DNA of 64,000 nucleotides, from the NCBI GenBank assembly GCA_000818945.1, contig KN805383.1, positions 444,552 to 508,551 of the forward strand, written 5' to 3'. The stretch is from Schizochytrium sp. CCTCC M209059. Taxonomy: Eukaryota > Sar > Bigyra > Thraustochytrida > Thraustochytriidae. Below the pieces are notes generated by a model, which saw nothing but the letters and a program-made list of their open reading frames with translations, made no database searches and was not told the origin of the DNA. Positions 35,342-45,200 of this stretch are shown here, one piece after another. Position numbers and translations under genes: made by a program. Every line of letters starts with the position of its first letter. The first letter of the stretch is position 1.

Positions 35342-38182
35342 TTACATTTGCTTGTGGCGGGTGCGATCTCGCAACCATGAAATGGGTGCTATTACAAGAG
35401 AAGTCCAAAAGTGCTTGGGCTTGGCGCGCTGAATGCCAAGCGCCGTGACCTCAAAATAGGCGTCCAGGTAAATGGCCGTAACGAATGCAATGGCCAAAAA
35501 GTAAAAGACAATCACAAAGGCGCCAAAATAAAAGGCCGTCAAGACAAGATCAGATCCACGGAACATTTCGTAGGAAAAGGAGCCCATGAGAAGCCGGAGC
35601 ATGTTGAAGGCCGATTGCTGCACGGTGCGATAGCCAAAGAGATTTGTTCCAAAGACCAGAAAACCTGCGACGAGAGCACCCACCACGAATAACGCCACAA
35701 GTAGTAAAAGACCTGCCGCCACGCGTGTGGACCTATACACCGTCTCAAAGATGGCAGAGATTTTGCGGTTCGCCTGAGTGTAGCGAAAAACAAAGAGGAT
35801 GCTGAGGAAAATGGAGGTTGCGTCAACGGCGAGCATCGCTTCGTACAGCTGAAAGGCCGTGCTGAGGTTTTCGTACGAAACAGCCTCCTCCTCTAGCAAG
35901 CCCTCGCGCTGCAGCAGAAATTTGTACACTAAGCGCAAGATGAGACCCGCATGTGTTGTTGCAAAAAGAAAAATACCCAACCAGTTCCAAATTGTAAACA
36001 TGGAACGAAAGAAACCATAAATGCTGCTGTTCAGAATGAACGAGTACATGAAGGCCCATGTGAATATAATGGCCACAACTTCGGCAAAAATCAGAAATGG
36101 CTCCGCCGAAACTCGGTCGTTGCGGTCAGTCCGGTCGTACATGGACTTGGCGATGCGATTGTACAGAATGCGAGAGCGAACGGCTCCGGCAGACGACTGT
36201 TCGATCGCGATTGAGGTTCCAATGTACAGGTTCAAATTCGTGTTGTACATGGCAAAGGTCATTATCGCCGCGCGCGTGTGAAGATCGAGCCACTCGAGCT
36301 CCCGCAGCACATCCATGACACACTGCACGTCACTCATCACAGTTGTCGTGCCAAAGGACACAATATATCCCGAGGCGTCATAGGCAGAGTAGAATGCTGT
36401 CACAGCTGGCTCTCTTGGCAATTCCGAGTATACAACAGCATCTTGCACGATCGCGAGACAAACTGCGGAACCGCCAACAGCAGATACAGCAGCCTCCACC
36501 TCTGCCTCACTCGCGAGCGGACTCGTTTGACTGAGCCGCGTGGCGTACGATGCGTAGCACTGGTTCCCTCCAATTGTCGCGTTGCTGAAAGCTTCGTTTA
36601 ATCTGCACGAGTCATTGGTCACGCGGTGTTGCGAGATGCGGATGGGCCCTGTAAGACGCTGTTGTTCGTTAACCATCGACTGGTTGAGCTGATGCCTTGC
36701 ACCTTTGTCTTCCAACTCTGACTGAAAGAGCGCAGGGGCAAACACTTGCTTCACAAAATTGTAGGTATCTACAATTTGTGCAAATGGATAAGGCCGACTC
36801 GAAAAGGTTCGCGAAAGCTGTCGCTGCGGCTCAATTGAGTCCACACTTCGGTCATAGATCCAGCGCTCAAAAGTGCCGCCAAAGTTGAGCGGCTTGGTAG
36901 GATCAAAGGCCTTGGTCAAAATGCTCTGACTGCTCGCTGTGTTCGAGTAAACTTGCGAAGTCTCATACCTAAAGCTCATGGCGACCAAAAGAATGATCAG
37001 GTAAGCAGCCCAGGCGATTAATCGCGCAAATGAGCTCGTCAGCTTGCTCCGTAGTTTCACTTTGTCACTTCCAGCGGCTGCGATGACCCCAGCATCCTCA
37101 TCCCGACCAGGGTCAAACATTTCTGCTGGCTTGAAGAATGCCGATCGACGCAGGTCAGGCTTTTCATGCGGCTCGTGAAAGGCGTCAGAGAGACTGCGAG
37201 CAATTGTGAGTTGTGCCGCTCGCACGCGGTTGTCATGCTTGTTCGTGCGAAGCTCTCGGAGATGCGCGGTTTCTGCAGCAAGAACTTTCTCATAGAACTG
37301 TCGTTCGTACTCGAGTTGTTTCTGTTTGCTTTCTGCTCTTAGCGGGGCTAAATACTCTGCCTGATGCGTCGATTCACTTTCCCTAGCAAATGCGCCATGC
37401 GTTCTGTTCCTTTTGGCATTTCCATGTGTAGAATTTGCTAGTTCTTGTGTTGCTGCTTCTGCGTTCAGATTTGCCCCACTTGCCACGAGTCGGATCCTTG
37501 GCATGCCACCTGCAGCGGCAGCGCCAAATAAGCGCACGCGTTCTGATATTGCACCACTAAGCACTTGGCGCACATTACCATTCATGGGCCAAAGACTGTT
37601 CGTCTCATCGCGTAGCGAGGCGTTCATAGCGTCCAGAGACCAGTACCGACATGCGTCCAGGGTCAGCTGGCGAAAGGTATACGAGGTGGCCAGACGAAAA
37701 CCACACTGGTCGCCTTCGTACTCGATGGTCACATGTACGATGGAATCAGGATTGATACCAGAGTCTTCGAGCGCACCGTGGCCCCTTTGCTGATGATTTC
37801 TGAGACTTTGACGCGAGAGCTTGACACCGAGACGTTCGGCGATCGTTTCGAGAAGCGTTTCCAAAACGCCGACTGCATCTTCGGGGGATATTACTTGAGT
37901 TGTCATGGAGGACCTTGCATCGAGGGCATGGGTTGCGCCTCCCAAGAGAATATTTTCGGCCGCTTTTGCATTTTGGTCCTGGATTTGGATTTCCGATTCG
38001 AGTTTTGCCAATTCTTGTTCTCGAGCTCGCATTTCGTCGCGCGCCTGGGCTGCGCGCTCCGAAACGCGTCGATATGATTCCTGTTGCTCCTCTAATTTGC
38101 TTTCTAGTTCCACTCTAAGTTGGCGTAGCTTTTCGACGTTCTCGCGAACTTGCCGCGTATCTCTATCTGAAAGCGACGACAT
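35342..38182 (-). CDS. polycystin-2-like (TRPP/PKD2) cation channel
   Basis: A 946-residue channel protein. The N-terminus is a coiled coil (about 8-75: VEKLRQLRVELESKLEEQQE), followed by a long cytoplasmic region. S1 is about 385-405 (LIAWAAYLIILLVAMSF). A large S1-S2 extracellular loop (about 410-690) has the polycystin (TOP) domain size and an early FERWIYDR-type start. S2-S6 follow, with S3 WNWLGIFLFATTHAGLIL, S5 AAGLLLLVALFVVGALVAGF, pore SAFNMLRLLMGSFSYEMF (about 853-870) and S6 FVIVFYFLAIAFVTAIYLDAYFEV. The pore aligns with human FRIILGDINF, with MGS in place of LGD. In protists such channels localise to cilia or the cell surface. Start ATG 38182. Confidence 0.88.
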   Translation of the reverse strand: MSSLSDRDTRQVRENVEKLRQLRVELESKLEEQQESYRRVSERAAQARDEMRAREQELAKLESEIQIQDQNAKAAENILLGGATHALDARSSMTTQVISPEDAVGVLETLLETIAERLGVKLSRQSLRNHQQRGHGALEDSGINPDSIVHVTIEYEGDQCGFRLATSYTFRQLTLDACRYWSLDAMNASLRDETNSLWPMNGNVRQVLSGAISERVRLFGAAAAGGMPRIRLVASGANLNAEAATQELANSTHGNAKRNRTHGAFARESESTHQAEYLAPLRAESKQKQLEYERQFYEKVLAAETAHLRELRTNKHDNRVRAAQLTIARSLSDAFHEPHEKPDLRRSAFFKPAEMFDPGRDEDAGVIAAAGSDKVKLRSKLTSSFARLIAWAAYLIILLVAMSFRYETSQVYSNTASSQSILTKAFDPTKPLNFGGTFERWIYDRSVDSIEPQRQLSRTFSSRPYPFAQIVDTYNFVKQVFAPALFQSELEDKGARHQLNQSMVNEQQRLTGPIRISQHRVTNDSCRLNEAFSNATIGGNQCYASYATRLSQTSPLASEAEVEAAVSAVGGSAVCLAIVQDAVVYSELPREPAVTAFYSAYDASGYIVSFGTTTVMSDVQCVMDVLRELEWLDLHTRAAIMTFAMYNTNLNLYIGTSIAIEQSSAGAVRSRILYNRIAKSMYDRTDRNDRVSAEPFLIFAEVVAIIFTWAFMYSFILNSSIYGFFRSMFTIWNWLGIFLFATTHAGLILRLVYKFLLQREGLLEEEAVSYENLSTAFQLYEAMLAVDATSIFLSILFVFRYTQANRKISAIFETVYRSTRVAAGLLLLVALFVVGALVAGFLVFGTNLFGYRTVQQSAFNMLRLLMGSFSYEMFRGSDLVLTAFYFGAFVIVFYFLAIAFVTAIYLDAYFEVTALGIQRAKPKHFWTSLVIAPISWLRDRTRHKQM

Positions 38183-38872
38183 TTGATTTCCTTATGATGT
38201 TCGCACTTAGACTTTTTGCATTGGAATATTGCACTCTTCGCCAAGCTTTGTATATTGTGCGCTTGAGAGATGCAGCGCAACGCGATGCGGCGGGTTGCGA
38301 GGGTGGCAATGATCGCTCTTCAGTTTGGCCCCGAGAAGAGGAGGAGAGAAGCCCCAGCTTAAACTCCTGATTTTCTTTTCCTTTCTCGAAAGCGCGCTCC
38401 TCAGACGCTATAATATCACCTTTGAAGGACGTAATCCTTTCCTGGGATACGTACTTATAATGGCCCGCTGCAGCTGGCTCCACGCGTGCGCGCGACGTGT
38501 GAGGTTTTGTTTTGCGCAGTTGAAGGTTGGCAGGCACGAGCTCGAGCCAGGGCGAAGAGAGGATTTGGGCCCGCAAGGGCACTAAATTAGATCGATAGAC
38601 CGTCGCCGTGGCCGCCATCCTGTTCCCTTAGACCACTATTATAAAAATATAATCAATGATCAATTGATCGATCGATCGATCGATCGATCGAAAGGCGACG
38701 AAAGGCGCACGAGCTGAGCAAGCCAAGCGAAAGCAAAAGCAAAAGCAAGCCAGAGGGCGCGTGACCGGGCGCGAAGGCGAGGCGGGAGGTCGAGGGCGGA
38801 GGCAGGAGCGTAGGCAGACGCGACCGCAGTGCCGCGGCGGCTACAGTACACGCGCGCTGCGCAGCAGGAAAG
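38183..38872. promoter_or_regulatory. divergent promoter region, polycystin and ankyrin-LRR genes
   Basis: 690 bases. ATTATAAAAATATA at about 38638-38651 is TATA-like, 220 bases before the ankyrin-LRR start. A GATC repeat lies at 38666-38690. No gene is supported. Confidence 0.45.
38666..38690. repeat. GATC tetranucleotide repeat
   Basis: Six GATC units, self-complementary, in the polycystin/ankyrin-LRR divergent region. Confidence 0.9.
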
Positions 38873-40459
38873 ATGGGCAAGGCGCACAAGAAAGATAAGA
38901 TGACGTACGAGCAGAAGAAGGCGGCCTTCTGGGAGGCGATCATGACGGAGCGGCAGCGCGACGTGCGCGCAGGCCTGGTGAACACGGGTATGCAGGCGCA
39001 GACGCGAAACGATGACGGACTTACGAGCATTATGCTTGCCGCGCTCAATGGCAAGGTCAAGTCGCTCGACACCCTCCTCGACTACTACGAGCGCCGTCGG
39101 GAACTGAGGCGCAAGGGATGGATCGACATTCGCGACGACAACGGACGCACGGCGCTCATGATGGCCGCGGCCGCCGGTCGCACCGATGCCGTTTACAGTC
39201 TGCTCCTCAAGGACGCCAAGCTCGAGCTCAAGGATTACGACGGCAAGACCGCGCGGGACCACGCCCAAGCTCGGCAAAAGACGGATGTCCTCAAGCTCTT
39301 TGACGAATGGACCGCCGAGTCCGAAGAAGAGGTCATCGAGGACGACGATGGCAATGTGATCAGTGACGGTCTTACTGCTCGCGAGCGCAGCAAGCTCAAG
39401 AAGAAGATGCTTCAGGAGCAGGAGCGCCGCGGCCAGCGCAAGACCGATGACGCGGCCAAGGACAATGGCGGCGACGACGACGAGACTGACGACGACGGTG
39501 CCCCTGGCCCGACTCCAATCTGGCCCGAGGTGGCCAAGGTCGTCGAGTCCGTCGAGACCCTCAGACCGGTGCACGAAATTAGTGTGGTGCGCGACGAGCC
39601 GGAGCCGGGCCTCCCTGGTGCGATCGACCCGGCGCTCTGGTACCTTCGCACCGTGAATCGTCTCTCGCTGCGGCTCGCGCCAGGCGTCCTTACAAGCATT
39701 GACGGGAGCATGCTTTCTCGCATGCGCAAGTTGCAGACGTTGATTCTCAGTGACAACGCGCTGACGTCGCTGCCCGAGGAGATTGGCAAGCTCCGCCAGC
39801 TTAAGGTGCTCGAGGTCGCTCGCAACGAACTCGCGGCACTTCCTGCCTCGCTCAGCAAGTGCACGGCGCTCGAGGTCCTTGATGCCTCGGGGAATCAAAT
39901 CTCGGACTTGAGCCCTCTCGAGGGACTTGAGGCGCTCACCATCCTCAAGCTGTCGCAGAACAAGCTCACTGCGCTCGAGCTCGACTTTGATAACCTGACG
40001 CGGCTGCACGATCTTGTGGTGTCTCACAATCAGATTGAGGAGCTTCCCGAGGAGATTGCCCAGCTTACCGGTCTCATGGAGCTTATGGCAGAGAACAATC
40101 AAATCACGGAGATCCCGCCCGAGATTTCTCAGCTGAAAAAGGTCACCGTCTTCAAGCTTGATCAAAACCCTATCAAGGATCCTCGTGTGAAGCGTATGTG
40201 TGCTGCCGACAATTCCCGCAAGGAGCTCTGGAAATACTTGCAGAAGCAGGCAGGAAAGGGCGGCAAGAAGAAGGGCGGCAAGAAGAAGGGTGGCAAGAAG
40301 AAGAATGATGACGGTGAAGATGCGTCCGAGGCCACCAAGCCCCCAAAGCCGCCCAAGGGTGGTCGCGCCGCCGACGACGATGATGACGACGACGACGACG
40401 ACGACGACGAGGGCTTTGAGTCGGATGATTCCTTCGATATCACCATGGAAGAACTGTAA
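38873..40459 (+). CDS. ankyrin and leucine-rich repeat protein, LRRC47-like C-terminus
   Basis: A 528-residue protein. Residues 45-136 hold ankyrin repeats (NDDGLTSIMLAALNGKVKSL; DDNGRTALMMAAAAGRTDAV). A charged acidic linker follows, then about six leucine-rich repeats at 285-430 (LQTLILSDNALTSLPEEIGK; LKVLEVARNELAALPASLSK; LMELMAENNQITEIPPEISQ). The segment FKLDQNPIKDPRVKRM before a short helix and a KKGGKKK basic run resembles the end of LRRC47-type proteins. The tail has KKKGGKKKGG repeats, then twelve aspartates and a SFDITMEEL end. Ankyrin and LRR modules are protein-binding; partners are unknown. ATG 38873 is the first. Confidence 0.82.
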   Translation: MGKAHKKDKMTYEQKKAAFWEAIMTERQRDVRAGLVNTGMQAQTRNDDGLTSIMLAALNGKVKSLDTLLDYYERRRELRRKGWIDIRDDNGRTALMMAAAAGRTDAVYSLLLKDAKLELKDYDGKTARDHAQARQKTDVLKLFDEWTAESEEEVIEDDDGNVISDGLTARERSKLKKKMLQEQERRGQRKTDDAAKDNGGDDDETDDDGAPGPTPIWPEVAKVVESVETLRPVHEISVVRDEPEPGLPGAIDPALWYLRTVNRLSLRLAPGVLTSIDGSMLSRMRKLQTLILSDNALTSLPEEIGKLRQLKVLEVARNELAALPASLSKCTALEVLDASGNQISDLSPLEGLEALTILKLSQNKLTALELDFDNLTRLHDLVVSHNQIEELPEEIAQLTGLMELMAENNQITEIPPEISQLKKVTVFKLDQNPIKDPRVKRMCAADNSRKELWKYLQKQAGKGGKKKGGKKKGGKKKNDDGEDASEATKPPKPPKGGRAADDDDDDDDDDDDEGFESDDSFDITMEEL

Positions 40460-40777
40460 TCGACCTAATTCTATCATTTCAATTTCCCGTTTTCTATCGA
40501 TCTGTGCCTCCGTTATGGAAAACAATCATTTTGCTTTCTTGTGTGTGCAAGGACCGACAAGGAACTCTGAGCTCTTGCGTTTTGCGCCGTCGTCACCCAA
40601 AAGACTTTTCGCTCGAACTTTGCCCAAATCGATCGCAGAATACCTACGAAATAGTAGTTTTAACGATGACGATGACGATGACGATGATGATGATGCTAAT
40701 TGAATAAATGAAGCCGGATTGACAGAACTATTTTCACACGCCTTTTTCTTCACTAACTAGGCCTAAACCAACTTTTC
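40460..40777. other. convergent intergenic region with GATGAC repeat
   Basis: 318 bases between convergent stops. GATGAC/GATGAT repeats occupy 40664-40694, and an AATAAA lies directly after (GAATAAATG). No gene is supported. Confidence 0.5.
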
Positions 40778-41323
40778 TCATTTCGCATTTTCATTGTCCC
40801 GGTCTAGTAAATGGCGCAGACGCGCGATCTCATAAGCTTCATCAAGCGCGCTATATGAAAGCGTGGCCGACTGTTTGGAAGCACGAAGTTGCTTCAAGTC
40901 CGCGGATGGGTTCTCAAGGACCTCCCGAGGGGTCTCGACGCCAAAGAATTGGTCGCGCTTCACGAGCGCCCACTTATGTACACTGCTGAAGCAGTTATCC
41001 GTCCCAATGAGCGAATGGTTTGGTTGCGTCATGAACGCAACACTCATAGCGACGCCAAAGCCCAAGGCATATGTGAGTGCTTTGAAGGGCCCCGAGAATC
41101 GGCCTCCTGGGCTGACCTGCTGCACGAAGCTGCTGCCGGCTCCGGTTGCTGCGTCTCGGGCGGCAGCCATGGCGGTGAGCGACCCTCCGAGACCTTTCAC
41201 GGGCGTAAGCTTTCGATGCGGTGCTCCGGAGCCCGCGCCCACTTGCTGCGGCGAACCCTGCGGCGAGACCTTGCCATCGCGGAGCTCGCGCACAATGTGC
41301 GGCTGGCGCAAGCGGCTCGTCAT
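40778..41323 (-). CDS. hypothetical single-pass membrane protein
   Basis: A 181-residue protein of unknown family. One hydrophobic segment, ALTYALGFGVAMSVAFM (about 83-99), could be a TM helix. The N-terminal 80 residues are Gly/Ser/Arg-rich and basic with almost no acidic residues, compatible with an organelle-targeting or cytoplasmic region. The C-terminal part is helical and charged (REVLENPSADLKQLRASKQS; ALDEAYEIARLRHLLDRDNE). Size and layout suggest a small mitochondrial membrane protein, but this is inference only. ATG at 41323 is the first in frame. Confidence 0.55.
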   Translation of the reverse strand: MTSRLRQPHIVRELRDGKVSPQGSPQQVGAGSGAPHRKLTPVKGLGGSLTAMAAARDAATGAGSSFVQQVSPGGRFSGPFKALTYALGFGVAMSVAFMTQPNHSLIGTDNCFSSVHKWALVKRDQFFGVETPREVLENPSADLKQLRASKQSATLSYSALDEAYEIARLRHLLDRDNENAK

Positions 41324-41486
41324 GAGCGCTTTTGGCGCTCACTCACAACTACGCCCTACGGATCTCGGTTCGAAAGAAGTGAGGGGGGGCGGGGGTGGGA
41401 TTGGGCTGCACGCGCGTCCAGCGCTTCGTAAGCTTGCGCAAAGTCTGCGCGCGCAAAAGCCGACAAAACAAACGCAGCTTTTGCTT

Positions 41487-41510
41487 ACTTGCTTGCTTGC
41501 TTGCTTGCTT
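41487..41510. repeat. CTTG tetranucleotide repeat
   Basis: Six CTTG-type units in the region upstream of the UBR4-like gene. Confidence 0.9.
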
Positions 41511-41838
41511 CGCGGCTGGCTGCTCTTACACACCACAAATAACATTGTATGCACGTTTGAGTCGGGATGAAACTTGGCTAAAAAAGGGGCAGAATTCAAA
41601 AAGCGCCCAAAACCCTGGCTGGAGCCCAACGAGGAATCCCATCAAATTAAAAAAATTGGAGGCCTGTGCTGCGCTGTGCTGCGCTGTGCTGCGCGGCGCG
41701 GACGAGACCCCGCGCTTGGCGGACCGCCCGCGCGTCTTGTGTGCGTCTGGGCCTGTGTTGCGCCGCGTGCGTGGCCAACGCACGCCCGGGCGTCGCGCAA
41801 GCTAGCCTAGTCCACGCGCAGCAGCAATCTCCTTTCAC

Positions 41839-41868
41839 CCATCCATCCATCCATCCATCCATCCATCC
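41839..41868. repeat. CATC tetranucleotide repeat
   Basis: About seven CCAT/ATCC units, followed by two GTTCATCC units. Confidence 0.9.
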
Positions 41869-42217
41869 GTTCATCCGTTCATCCGCATCTTTGGTCTCCA
41901 TCCCGCACTGCCGAGCACGGCCGCAGCACGAGACGAACTAACGATCCGCCTGGCGTCGGGAATCGCACGAGACACCGGCGCCCGCAGGGCGTCTCTTCTC
42001 CTTGCCCCGTTCGAGCCTTACCACGGTCCGGCGGCAAGGCGGAAAGGGGAGCAAGAGCAACTCGCTCGCCTGAAAGCGATCCCGAGTGGAGCGCCACTCG
42101 CTCTCGCCGGAGAGCTCGCGCTCTCACACGCGCTCTCACGCGCGCAGTCAAGGCCGAGGTCTCGACTCGCGAGCAGACCGACTTGTACACGCAAAACTTT
42201 CTATTGCTGTGCGCGCT

Positions 42218-45200
42218 ATGCCGCACGGAAAAGGGCAAACTCGGGACGCTAAGCTTGGGTCGGGCCTCACCATGTCCAATGCCAGCGCCGTGGCGGCCGA
42301 AGCAGGAGATGCAACACCTGCAGCCGAGATCGACAGCGATGTTGAAAGCATCGCGGTGTCCTTGGTGGCCTCGTCGTTTCATGGTGCGGACTCTGGCGAC
42401 TTTGCCGCGACCAAAATTCGCGACACCGCCGCCGCCACCGTCGAATCCGATTCCAATGTACCAACGCGCTCCAGAACTCGACAGCGTAAGCGCACCGCTG
42501 CGCATTCAGAGAGCGTCATTATTGCAACAATGGAAACCTTGGGTGCCTCTTCGACCTCGAGCCGCCTCATTTGGGACAACGCAGACTTTCTCGTCGAGCT
42601 CGCCGCACGACTTGCGGCTGTGGGCCCCCTCTCCAAGGGGTGGCTATGTGGCATTGCCCGCATCGCGCGCCAGGCTGCGCAAGGCGTACCTCGAGATCAG
42701 GATATTTCGCGTGCCAACGCAGTCATGCGTGCTCTCGTCAACCTTTTCGTTCATGAGCTCTTGCTTGTGGACGATGCTGACGCGAGGCTTGCTCTCATCT
42801 CGCGTGCCCTCGCTGAGCTCGTGAGTCCAGATGCGCGAGAAGATGGCGACGCTCTCGCGGCCGTCTTGGGGCAGTATGCCCAGACCTCGTTGGGCGAGTC
42901 AGGCTCGGAGGAGGCTGTGCTCCTTGCAGTTCTCGACAAGGGGCCTCTTCCCCCCGTGAGCATGACATCGCTAGACTCGTCATCGGAAAACAAGTATATT
43001 CCGCTAGGAACACAGGACACGCGACCGGGCAACGCTGATCGCGACCGAGATCGTCAGCCCGCAGAAGCCAAAACCTCTGCTGCATGGCAAGGATCCCCTT
43101 CGCAAGCGACCATTTCTCAAGAGCAACAGTTTGCGCTTCTGTTGTGGTGCCATCGATTGTTCAAACTAGTGTTGGGCCAACTCGAGGCTGACTCCAGCTT
43201 TGCCTGGGACCGCCTGCGTCTTCTTCGACGTCCTCGGCACCCTCTTTCGATGGCATATATGCTCAGGAATAGCAGTCTCGCGGGTGACCTCGAAACTCTT
43301 GGGCGGATCCGCGACGCCAGTCGCGTCGCCAATTCTTCAAAGGAAAAGGGCCCTAGCTCGCAATCTCCGGGCAATCGAGTCAATCTCGAGGAGAGCGGAG
43401 AAGACCTTGTGGATAGCTTACTTCGGGTTGTCCGCATTCTTTTGTCTTCCTGGATGATGGCGCAACGCCAAAAGCCTTCAGGTAGCAAGGGAACGGCACG
43501 CGACGCAGCCGCTGGCGCGTCATCGCCCACATTTCCTGTCGATGTAGCAGCGACCAGAAGTCACCTTGCGGAGAGGGAGAGTGAAATTGCTGGCGGCAGC
43601 AGCGGCAGCGGCAGCGGCAGCGACAACGCCGAAGCTGCCAATGGCAGCGGTGGCGCGGCGGAAGAGGAGGCGGCGGAGGAGGAGGACAAGTCTCTGCGCG
43701 CCGCAACACAAAAGTACAGCCTCGCCGTACTTGCGCAATTATTTCAGCTTCAGAATCACATTGAATCACTTGGGCGATCGCAGGCCCAGTTTGCAGAAAC
43801 AGAAGCCAAGACTGGCAGACAGGCCAGGTCAACAGAGAGCGGGCACACTACGATTGTTACCCCACATTTGGTGGCAAGCTTTCTAAGCATGGGCCAGCCC
43901 AGCCAGCACGATATGTCCAAGCTCGCCCTTACGTTTCTCACTGAGGAAGTGCCTTTGGCATGGCTCGATCATGAAAACGTCCATCCCTCAGTTCGATGCA
44001 CTCTCGTATTTCTCCTCGGTATTGGTTTAGGGGCAACCTCTGTAGCACTTCCCGACGGATTCGATGCCTCAGTCTGGACCAGCGCTCTTGTCCGCTGGGC
44101 TCGGGACCCCTTGGCTGATCCGAGGCGCATTCGACGTCGCGGTAACTCCATGCGCCAGCAATCGTTCCCGACGCGCAGCGACGACTTCCGGGCAAGTACA
44201 GGCACAGTCACATCGATGGAGGACGTTGCTGCGCTCACAGAGTCAGTCGGCAACAACGAGGAGGAAGAAGTGGACCAAGCTATGATTCTCTGGGCATGTA
44301 TTATGTCGGGCCGCACCCGCGTTTTTCTGGCCGAGGTATGCGCCGACTATGCCAAGATGAAGCTTTTGGGACTCAGTGTCGATATCCTTTTCCCCTTTGT
44401 ACACGATACAAACCGCACTTGTCCGGAATTTCCTGATGACCTCGACCTTCTCGCCACGAATCCCCTTTATCTGGCCGTGGCTAGGAATCATTTTACCGAC
44501 GTGGAACTTCAGGCGTTGATCATTCATTTGGTTGGGTCGCTTGACGACGCAAATGAATTTTACCACGTGGAGAGCGAGAATGCGGCACAGCTCCTCGACA
44601 CGATTTTTGCATCAACTCTTCAGCGCATTGGACCGAATGGCCTTCGTCTTGTGGAGACATCTTTTGAAAGGCTGTCCCGCCGCGCCCTTTCGGCCCCCGT
44701 GCACTCTTTTCGGGAGCTTATATACCGTCCGACCTATGCAAAAGTCCTCTGCAGGACAATTGCTGAAATGCCACATTTGGCGCCTGACTTTCTTCACCTC
44801 ATCGAGTCTTCCCTCGGCCGCGCCGCAAAGGAAGACCGTGCGGCGCAGGCTTGGCTTTTCGCTTTGGCGGAAGGCTTCATCGCAGAACTTCTGTCAGGTA
44901 AAACTGCGTCGGGAAACCGCCAACACACAGTATTCCGGGCTTCTGACGTTACCGATCGACAGCGGTCGAGCCAGGAACGACTCCGCCTTTTGGCCTCCTT
45001 CGTGACGGATTTCAAGCTCCAAGACACCATCCCTTCCCTGGGAAGTTCTCTTTTGCCAATTTCTTCGGCAGTCGTCGTTGCATCCCCCCAGGTGCAAGTT
45101 GCGTGCGCAGATCTCGCCCAACGGGCCGTGAACGTCTTGAGCACGTTTAACGCGCAGCAAGGGCCCCAAGTACGAAATGGTCTCGCAGATGTCAAGCTTC

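Larger units (their letters stand above)
41324..42217. promoter_or_regulatory. divergent promoter region upstream of the giant UBR4 gene
   Basis: 894 bases with CTTG (41487-41510), GCTGTGCTGC (41668-41695) and CATC (41839-41868) repeats. The UBR4 frame is open back to a GTG at 42086, but ATG 42218 is the first. Confidence 0.45.

Noticed and set aside
38660..40525. 621-codon minus-strand ORF opposite the ankyrin-LRR gene
   Set aside because: It is a low-complexity shadow of the coding strand, with Leu/Val/Arg bias and no domains.
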